This document shows, one piece after another, positions 1 to 4,376 of a stretch of DNA of 5,992 nucleotides. The DNA is from Corynebacterium accolens. GTDB taxonomy: Bacteria > Actinomycetota > Actinomycetes > Mycobacteriales > Mycobacteriaceae. The stretch is from assembly GCF_030515985.1 (NCBI RefSeq), contig NZ_CP100376.1, positions 1,233,745 through 1,239,736 of the forward strand, written 5' to 3'. Each line of letters opens with the position of its first letter. Position 1 is the stretch's first letter. Made by a program: the position numbers and the translations under genes. Below the pieces are notes generated by a model, which made no database searches, was not told the DNA's origin, and worked only from the letters and a program-made list of their open reading frames with translations.

Positions 1-1
1 A

Positions 2-1318
2 GAAAAGCTCGTCCATTTCTTCCTGCTTATCCTCATCTCCGTAGATGGTCAGCGCGGTCTGGGCTGCCTCGGCGACGGCGATTTCCGCGGTCGGCCAGGC
101 ATAGACCAGATCCGCGCCCAGATCCTTGGATCCCATAAACGCGTAGGCCGGGCCAATGGCCTTGCGGGTGACCACCGTAAGCTTGCCGACGCTCGCTTCC
201 GCCTGCGCATACGCAAACCCCGCCGCCCGGCGCAGGAGACCGGCCTTTTCTTCTGCCGGGGTGGCAACGAAACCGGGCGAGTCCACGAACTCAATGATTG
301 GGGTATTAAAGGCATCGCACAGACGCACAAAGCGTGCCGCCTTTTCCGCCGCGGCCGAATCCAGCGCGCCGTCCAGCGCTAGCGGCTGGTTGGCGACGAT
401 ACCCACGGCGCGGCCATCCACGAAGGCAAAGCCCGTGATGATATTGGGCGCGGCCTCGGCCGAAAGCTCAAAGAAGGAGCCCTTATCGACGACCGCGTTG
501 ACCACCTCACGCATGTCATAGGCATCCGCTGCCGAATCCGGGATGACGGAATCCAGATCGAATTCGGTGACCTCGCGCGTATCGATGCGCGTTGCCTCGG
601 CGCGGTTATTGGCCGGCAGGTAAGCCAGTACGTCGCGGACCAAGTCGAGAGCTGCCTGCTCGCTCGGGGCGCTGATCTGCGCGGTGCCCGACTTCGCGTG
701 GACTGCGGCACCACCAAAGGTTTCCGGTTCCGCTTCGGCGACATCGCTGCCTGCTTGGTGCAGGCTGGTGCCGTGGGTGACAATGAGGACATCGGCAAGC
801 GTGGGCGCAAATGCCGCAATGCCGCTGGTATCCCCGGCCACCACGGAGATCTGCGGGATAAGACCTGAGGCCTCGGTCGCGCGGGCGAGGATGCGGGCGT
901 AGCCAGCAAGTGTGACGATGCCCTCTTGCGCGCGCGGGCCGGTGGAATCATAGATGCCGACGATGGGCACGCCGGTTTTCAGCGCAAGGTCATAGACCTT
1001 GGTGAGCTTTTCCGCATAAACCTCACCCATCGTGCCGTCAAAGACGGTGGCATCCTGGCTGAAAATGCACACGCGGCGCCCGTCGATGGTGCCGTAACCG
1101 GTGACGATGCCATCGGTGTACGGGCGATCGTGCTCGCGGCCAAAGTCGGTGGAGCGGTGGCGGGCCAGTGCATCGGTTTCTACAAAGGAACCCTCATCTA
1201 GCAGCTGATTCACGCGAGTGCGGGCGGCTGGCTCGCCTTCCCCCAACGGCGCGCGGGACTCGGCGAGCTTGTTGTCCAGGTCCTCAATTTTGCCAGCGGT
1301 GGTCTTCAGGTCAGTCAT
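2..1318 (-). CDS. Acyl-CoA carboxylase beta (carboxyltransferase) subunit, AccD2/DtsR2-like, divergent, 3' end outside window
   Basis: Family role: carboxyltransferase subunits of biotin-dependent acyl-CoA carboxylases move the carboxyl group from carboxybiotin on the AccBC-type alpha chain to an acyl-CoA; in corynebacteria this feeds fatty and mycolic acid synthesis. The frame is open from ATG at 1318 to the left edge (439 codons, no stop); full members have about 510-540 residues. Residues 3-80 follow AccD2 closely (TTAGKIEDL, LLDEGSF, ALARHRS, DGIVTGYGTIDG), and residues 308-340 and 393-411 also match (VANQP, EKAARF, CDAFNTPII, MGSKDLGADL, AWPTAEIAV). Active-site loops are altered: DGTMGE (94-99) for GGALGE, STGPRAQEG (125-133) for GAGARIQEG, GDTSGI (162-167) for GACAGG, and GPAYAFMG for GGAYCVMG with Pro390 in the biotin oxyanion pair. 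About 10 residues near position 28 and 6-7 residues around the TGPDVIK region are missing. It may be a structural or altered-specificity paralogue. Family membership is sure; activity is doubtful. Confidence 0.93.
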   Translation of the reverse strand, partial: MTDLKTTAGKIEDLDNKLAESRAPLGEGEPAARTRVNQLLDEGSFVETDALARHRSTDFGREHDRPYTDGIVTGYGTIDGRRVCIFSQDATVFDGTMGEVYAEKLTKVYDLALKTGVPIVGIYDSTGPRAQEGIVTLAGYARILARATEASGLIPQISVVAGDTSGIAAFAPTLADVLIVTHGTSLHQAGSDVAEAEPETFGGAAVHAKSGTAQISAPSEQAALDLVRDVLAYLPANNRAEATRIDTREVTEFDLDSVIPDSAADAYDMREVVNAVVDKGSFFELSAEAAPNIITGFAFVDGRAVGIVANQPLALDGALDSAAAEKAARFVRLCDAFNTPIIEFVDSPGFVATPAEEKAGLLRRAAGFAYAQAEASVGKLTVVTRKAIGPAYAFMGSKDLGADLVYAWPTAEIAVAEAAQTALTIYGDEDKQEEMDELF

Positions 1319-1332
1319 AGGCGCTGAGTGTA
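1319..1332 (-). promoter_or_regulatory. Leaderless-type -10 element of the carboxyltransferase gene
   Basis: On the minus strand TACACT (1332-1327) fits the corynebacterial -10 pattern TAnAnT and is followed by only 8 bases, CAGCGCCT, before the ATG at 1318. No purine-rich Shine-Dalgarno sequence is present in front of the ATG. A transcript beginning at or next to the A of the ATG would be leaderless, which is common in Corynebacterium. No good -35 box was found at 17-18 bp. Confidence 0.4.
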
Positions 1333-1458
1333 CTAGTGGAAGGCCAAAGATGCGGAAATTGTGCAGTTTGGGCATCGTCACAGGGGTCGGTGTCGGAGCG
1401 CTATCGGTGCGGCATCAGCGCAACCGGAGTACCTGCCAGACATTAGGAAATATTAGCT

Positions 1459-1472
1459 CCCCTTTATAGGGG
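1459..1472. promoter_or_regulatory. Possible operator: CCCCT-N4-AGGGG inverted repeat
   Basis: The sequence CCCCTTTATAGGGG is an inverted repeat with 5-bp arms and a 4-bp centre, lying midway between the divergent genes. GC-tract repeats flanked by A/T recall CsoR/RcnR-type metalloregulator sites, but the match is partial and no regulator gene is in the window. It could also be a chance palindrome. Confidence 0.25.
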
Positions 1473-1501
1473 TAAGGGTGAAATGTGATGTGCAGCGTTC
1501 G

Positions 1502-1511
1502 TTACCGGTAA
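1502..1511. promoter_or_regulatory. Perfect 10-bp palindrome TTACCGGTAA
   Basis: A perfect 10-bp palindrome about 60 bp upstream of the proposed -35 box for the rightward operon and about 185 bp from the leftward start. It has the size and symmetry of a dimeric-regulator half-site pair. The binding protein is unknown, and one such palindrome in a 340-bp spacer is not strong evidence by itself. Confidence 0.2.
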
Positions 1512-1568
1512 GGGGCGTTTTCCCACCGTATCGACGATAAATGTCATAAAGAGAGATAGCCGTAACTG

Positions 1569-1597
1569 TTGAGGAGCTATAACGAAGAGCTTAATAT
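1569..1597 (+). promoter_or_regulatory. Candidate housekeeping-sigma promoter for the secreted-protein operon
   Basis: TTGAGG (1569-1574) and TAATAT (1592-1597) are separated by exactly 17 bp, and each matches four of six positions of the SigA/sigma70 consensus. A start near 1604 would leave a leader of about 54 nt before the GTG at 1658. TATAAC at 1578-1583 is an alternative -10 without a good -35. Sequence-only prediction. Confidence 0.4.
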
Positions 1598-1642
1598 CGG
1601 CTGTGTCTTCATGAATTATTTCTCGTATCCTTAAACAACCAC

Positions 1643-1647
1643 AAGGA
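1643..1647 (+). promoter_or_regulatory. Ribosome binding site that supports the GTG start at 1658
   Basis: AAGGA lies 10 bases before the GTG at 1658. No ATG lies between it and the hydrophobic core of the signal peptide, so it supports a GTG start. Confidence 0.55.
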
Positions 1648-1657
1648 CGGTCTTCTG

Positions 1658-2926
1658 GTGATTTCAAAGGGACTGCGACTTGTCGCGCCGCTTGCCATCG
1701 CGACACTTCTCGCGCCCGCGGCACATGCGCGCGATATTCCCCCGATGCCACAGGCATATCCCATTACCAACCTCTATAAAAGCTGCAGCGCCGCCGGAGA
1801 TAACACCGAACGCGAATGGCGGTTTGCTGAAACAGGCCGTCGCTACATGAGCGACGGAACCTTGCAATTCAAAAACACCACCGACCAGGAGGTGCCGTAC
1901 ACCGCCGAGGTAGAAACCGGCACCAACCACGAAATTGACGCCAACTCCAAGGCCAAGTTGCCCTCTGGTTGGGACACCACCGCCAAATCCGATATTGGCC
2001 TAAAAATGGCCAATGGCTGGCGAGATAAAGAAACCTTCGGGCCCGTCAAACTCAAGCCGGGCGAATCCTTCCGCGTGGAATACGGCGTGGTGGAAAAGGA
2101 CTTTATTTCCATGTTCGTCGGCTGCAATGATGACCGCCTCGAAAACATTCCCGGCGCCAACGTCATCCGCGGTAAAGCCCCAGCAGAGCGCTATGCCTTT
2201 GCCTATATCATCAAGGCTGATGGATCCGTATCGGACTTGGCAATGGAAATTCCGTCTCGTTCCGGCAGCACTAACTCTAAGCCCATCGAAGGTAACTACA
2301 CTGCGGTTTCCGGACCCAGCTTGGAAAAGATCGCTGATCCGAGCAAAGACGAGATCATGCAACCAGCCGCCGAACCCCAACGCGATCCTGCGTGGCCCAA
2401 GGAAGGCGAAAAGTGCGAGGCCAACGATAACTCCTGGTATCCGCTGGAGATCACGGCGGTGAAACCCACCTTCCGCAAACCCGGTTATTCCACCGACTTC
2501 CTCAACTGGTCTCAGGGTGACTATGAATTCGCGCCGGTAACGGACTTCGTAGTTGGTGCCCAGCACGATCCATATACCAATTGGCGAGGCAATAGGGGCG
2601 ATATTCCCCAGGGCTGGCTCGAGTCGGTCGGCGCCATCAAGCGTGCCTATATGCCGGTTGGTACTGAGCTCAAACACGTAAACCTTGCGCCCGGAGAGCG
2701 CGTTCGCGTGGAATACGGCACCACCATGACCCGTATCAACTATCGCGAGGTGCACTGCGGAAAATCCGGCAAGTACGACCTTACTTCGAACTATAAACAG
2801 ACCACCGCCCCGAGCGGTTTCTGGGCCGAAGCCACAATCACTTCCAAAGACGGTAGTACCCGCACCGTAGACGTCACCCCTGACGAATACCGCGATCTGC
2901 CCGTACCCACCCAAACCATCTACTAA
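1658..2926 (+). CDS. Secreted protein of unknown function with two copies of a two-cysteine domain (422 aa)
   Basis: Not recognised as a named family. The N-terminus is a Sec signal peptide: basic n-region (K4, R7), hydrophobic core 8-20, and an AHA site with likely cleavage after residue 24. The mature part, about 398 residues, has no membrane helix, lipobox, LPXTG motif or anchor. It holds two repeats. Copy 1 spans C43 to C156, with LPSGW at 101-105 and LKPGESFRVEYG at 132-143. Copy 2 spans C253 to C367, with IPQGW at 316-320 and LAPGERVRVEYG at 343-354. In both, the last Gly of the motif is 13 residues before the second Cys, and the Cys-Cys distances are 113 and 114, suggesting one disulfide per domain. 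A linker rich in Pro, Glu and Asp (about 205-250) joins them. It is the first gene of an operon with two single-domain relatives. GTG start with AAGGA upstream. Probable role is outside the cytoplasmic membrane; the activity is unknown. Confidence 0.9.
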   Translation: MISKGLRLVAPLAIATLLAPAAHARDIPPMPQAYPITNLYKSCSAAGDNTEREWRFAETGRRYMSDGTLQFKNTTDQEVPYTAEVETGTNHEIDANSKAKLPSGWDTTAKSDIGLKMANGWRDKETFGPVKLKPGESFRVEYGVVEKDFISMFVGCNDDRLENIPGANVIRGKAPAERYAFAYIIKADGSVSDLAMEIPSRSGSTNSKPIEGNYTAVSGPSLEKIADPSKDEIMQPAAEPQRDPAWPKEGEKCEANDNSWYPLEITAVKPTFRKPGYSTDFLNWSQGDYEFAPVTDFVVGAQHDPYTNWRGNRGDIPQGWLESVGAIKRAYMPVGTELKHVNLAPGERVRVEYGTTMTRINYREVHCGKSGKYDLTSNYKQTTAPSGFWAEATITSKDGSTRTVDVTPDEYRDLPVPTQTIY

Positions 2927-2935
2927 CTACCTGCT

Positions 2936-2940
2936 AGGAG
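2936..2940 (+). promoter_or_regulatory. Strong Shine-Dalgarno of the second operon gene
   Basis: AGGAG is 8 bases before the ATG at 2949, in the 22-bp gap after the TAA at 2924-2926. This is the best ribosome binding site of the three operon genes, so the second protein may be made in larger amount. Confidence 0.6.
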
Positions 2941-2948
2941 TACATCTC

Positions 2949-3521
2949 ATGCGCATTTCCAAGATTGCGTCCACCACCGCGGCTTTAGCCGTTGCCACCG
3001 GCGTATTCGCTGCCCCAGCCGCCAATGCATTGCCGCAGCGCGACCTGGGCCCAGCAAACCCCACCACGATTGGCGAGCGCTGCGCCAATCCTGGCGATAC
3101 CGGCCAGACCATTGATATTAAGCGCACCTATTTCGACGGTTCCGCCGGCACCTGGACCGTTTCCAACTACAACGATGAGCCACTTCCAGTCACCCGTTCC
3201 ATCAAGGAAACCAAGACCAAGTCTTGGGACGTTTCTGCTGGTGTGGACTTTAAGTTGTTGGATCTGATTCACTTCACCTTCTCCTCCAGCTACACCTCTA
3301 GCCAGACCTACGAGGTAGGCGAGCAGGTCGGCCCATACGATATTGCTCCGGGTAAGACTGCCGTGCTGAAGGCTGGCTGGGTAGTCTCTGACTTCGAGGG
3401 TCAAAAGACCGTGTGCGGTTCCGACCACACCTGGCAGGCCAATGGCGGTAAGTTTACCGCAACTCTGCCCAAGGAACGCCACGTCGCGGTCTCCACCCGT
3501 GATAACAACGATTGGGGTTAA
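2949..3521 (+). CDS. Secreted single-domain protein, same family as its neighbours (190 aa)
   Basis: Unknown function. Signal peptide: M-R-I-S-K n-region, Ala-rich core, ANA site with cleavage likely after residue 27, giving about 163 mature residues. C45 and C156 are 111 apart. The conserved block is VGPYDIAPGKT (127-137), followed by G143, D148-F149 and C156, so the Gly-to-Cys gap is 13 as in the first protein. Residues 74-81 (NYNDEPLP) match NHNAEPVP in the third protein. Residues 84-126 form a Thr/Ser-rich alternating stretch broken by a hydrophobic turn (FKLLDLIHF), as expected of a long amphipathic beta hairpin; this resembles the insertion segment of aerolysin/ETX-MTX2-type proteins, but that is inference from pattern only. 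Codons favour GCT, GGT, TCT, GTT and AAG, as in well-expressed corynebacterial genes. Its end is three bases from the next start. Confidence 0.92.
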   Translation: MRISKIASTTAALAVATGVFAAPAANALPQRDLGPANPTTIGERCANPGDTGQTIDIKRTYFDGSAGTWTVSNYNDEPLPVTRSIKETKTKSWDVSAGVDFKLLDLIHFTFSSSYTSSQTYEVGEQVGPYDIAPGKTAVLKAGWVVSDFEGQKTVCGSDHTWQANGGKFTATLPKERHVAVSTRDNNDWG

Positions 3522-3524
3522 ACC

Positions 3525-4103
3525 TTGAAGGCTAAGACCATCGCTAGTGCAATCGCAGCGCTGAGCTTGGTGGCCGTTCCAGTAGCCCACGCCTCTGACT
3601 TCGGCGGAGACTTTGAACTGCCCCAGCGCTGGAACGATGACTATAAGCCCGGCACGCATTGCGCAACGCCGGGGGAGAACTCCACCTATGTCACCGCGAA
3701 GCGCCGCTGGTTCAAGCAAACTGATGCCGCCAGCGTGGCCAACCACAATGCTGAGCCGGTGCCGGTCAAACACACCGTATCCAAAGCGCGGACAGAAACC
3801 GTTGAGGTTTCCGGCTCCGTGCAGGGAGAGGGAGATTTGGCCAAGATCCTGACCAAGACCTACGGCTTCAACTACGTCAGCGAACAGCACTGGAAGATTA
3901 ACCAGGTAGTTGGGCCATATACTTTGCCTGCAAATTCCCAAGGCAAGTTGGTGTGGGGCTTTACCATGCTGGATACCGATGGCCAGGATGTGCGCTGCAA
4001 CCGAGACCAAGTATGGGAAACGGTAGGAAAACCATATTCGGCCACTGTCCCTGAAGCTCGCTATTCCGAGCTGCGCTTAGAAGACGCTCCGGACTGGAGT
4101 TAA
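3525..4103 (+). CDS. Secreted single-domain protein with a TTG start, paralogue of the preceding gene (192 aa)
   Basis: Unknown function. The TTG at 3525 is chosen because it gives a complete signal peptide (K2, K4, core 5-20, AHA site at 21-23); any later start would cut it. There is no good Shine-Dalgarno, only GGGG at 3514-3517 inside the end of the previous gene, so translation probably depends on re-initiation after the TAA at 3519-3521. C46 and C158 are 112 apart. VVGPYTLPANSQG (128-140), G145, D150 and C158 repeat the family motif with the 13-residue Gly-to-Cys gap. NHNAEPVP (73-80), ATVPEAR (173-179) and the last residues DWS match the second protein (NYNDEPLP, ATLPKER, DWG). Residues 84-126 are again a polar alternating strand-turn-strand stretch, with GEGDLAKIL in the middle. 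Last gene of the operon, followed by a terminator. Confidence 0.9.
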   Translation: MKAKTIASAIAALSLVAVPVAHASDFGGDFELPQRWNDDYKPGTHCATPGENSTYVTAKRRWFKQTDAASVANHNAEPVPVKHTVSKARTETVEVSGSVQGEGDLAKILTKTYGFNYVSEQHWKINQVVGPYTLPANSQGKLVWGFTMLDTDGQDVRCNRDQVWETVGKPYSATVPEARYSELRLEDAPDWS

Positions 4104-4116
4104 TTCATCAGGAAAT

Positions 4117-4164
4117 GAGCCCACCCGCACCCTATGAATCGGGGTGTGGAGCTGGGCTCTTTTT
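4117..4164 (+). terminator. Rho-independent terminator of the secreted-protein operon
   Basis: GAGCCCA (4117-4123) pairs with TGGGCTC (4153-4159), and inside it CCGCACCC (4125-4132) pairs with GGGTGTGG (4142-4149) with one G-T pair, leaving a loop of about 9 bases. Five T residues follow at 4160-4164. It begins 14 bases after the stop codon at 4101-4103. The minus-strand reading has the same stem but only a short T run, so it might weakly stop the converging transcript as well. Confidence 0.9.
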
Positions 4165-4185
4165 GGCAGCTACGGTGCCTTATTA

Positions 4186-4212
4186 GAAGTGCATCCTCTG
4201 AAGTGCATCCTC
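4186..4212. repeat. Two direct copies of a 13-bp sequence, 14-bp period
   Basis: GAAGTGCATCCTC occurs at 4186-4198 and 4200-4212, with a decayed third unit from 4214 (AAAGTGCAGG). The core GTGCATCCTC of both copies is the reverse complement of 4290-4299. The repeat lies just after the operon terminator, in sequence with no evident gene. Confidence 0.7.
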
Positions 4213-4299
4213 CAAAGTGCAGGTTCCTCTGCAACATTTGAGGAAGATTTGCGATATCTGAGGGCCGGGTTTGCTCAGTTATCGCAGTGGAGGATGCAC
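4203..4299. repeat. 12-nt perfect inverted repeat with a 73-bp spacer
   Basis: GTGCATCCTCCA (4203-4214) is the exact reverse complement of TGGAGGATGCAC (4288-4299). The left arm overlaps the second direct repeat copy, and the right arm contains GGAGG, a Shine-Dalgarno-like sequence placed before an ATG at 4302. A 12-nt match within about 200 bp is unlikely by chance. It may be an RNA structure or the ends of a decayed small element; no transposase is visible. Confidence 0.6.
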
Positions 4300-4301
4300 A
4301 A

Positions 4302-4376
4302 ATGGCAAAGCCGGGCCCATCCACCGGCATGGCTGGCTGTGCAGTGGCTATGCAGGGCCGAAGGCGGCCGCTTTAA
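4302..4376 (+). CDS. Possible 24-residue small ORF with a strong ribosome binding site
   Basis: ATG at 4302 follows GGAGG (4289-4293) with an 8-base gap, a near-ideal initiation site in otherwise empty sequence. The ORF reads MAKPGPSTGM at its start and ends GRRRPL before TAA at 4374-4376. The peptide is rich in Gly, Ala and Pro with an Arg-rich tail, and matches nothing I recognise. It ends head-on against the stop of the minus-strand GH13 gene. It could be a real small protein, a leader peptide, or the front of a decayed gene. No promoter with good boxes was found. Confidence 0.22.
   Translation: MAKPGPSTGMAGCAVAMQGRRRPL

Noticed and set aside
49..1173. Several Arg/Ser/Pro-rich open frames on both strands in the leftmost 1.2 kb
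   Set aside because: They are out-of-frame readings of the carboxyltransferase gene, which is continuous from 1318 to the left edge in another frame.
1319..1375. N-terminal extension of the carboxyltransferase to an in-frame ATG at 1375
   Set aside because: There is no ribosome site, the extra residues do not resemble AccD N-termini, and the -10-like TACACT would fall inside the coding sequence.
2000..2914. 304-codon open frame on the minus strand
   Set aside because: It is antisense to the first secreted-protein gene, whose signal peptide, repeat structure and ribosome site are convincing. Its translation shows no recognisable motifs and it has no evident promoter or ribosome site.
2985..4010. 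341-codon open frame on the minus strand
   Set aside because: It covers the second and third secreted-protein genes in antisense. Those have clear signal peptides and homologous domains; the antisense frame is a by-product of their codon use.
4100..4330. 76-codon minus-strand and 99-codon plus-strand frames over the convergent intergenic region
   Set aside because: Both run across the terminator hairpin and repeats, have no ribosome site and show no recognisable protein features.
4310..4370. Minor hairpins (GCCGG/CCGGC at 4310-4328 and GGCCG/CGGCC near 4356-4369) as a terminator for the GH13 gene
   Set aside because: The stems are only 5 bp and no T run follows on the minus strand, so termination there cannot be supported.
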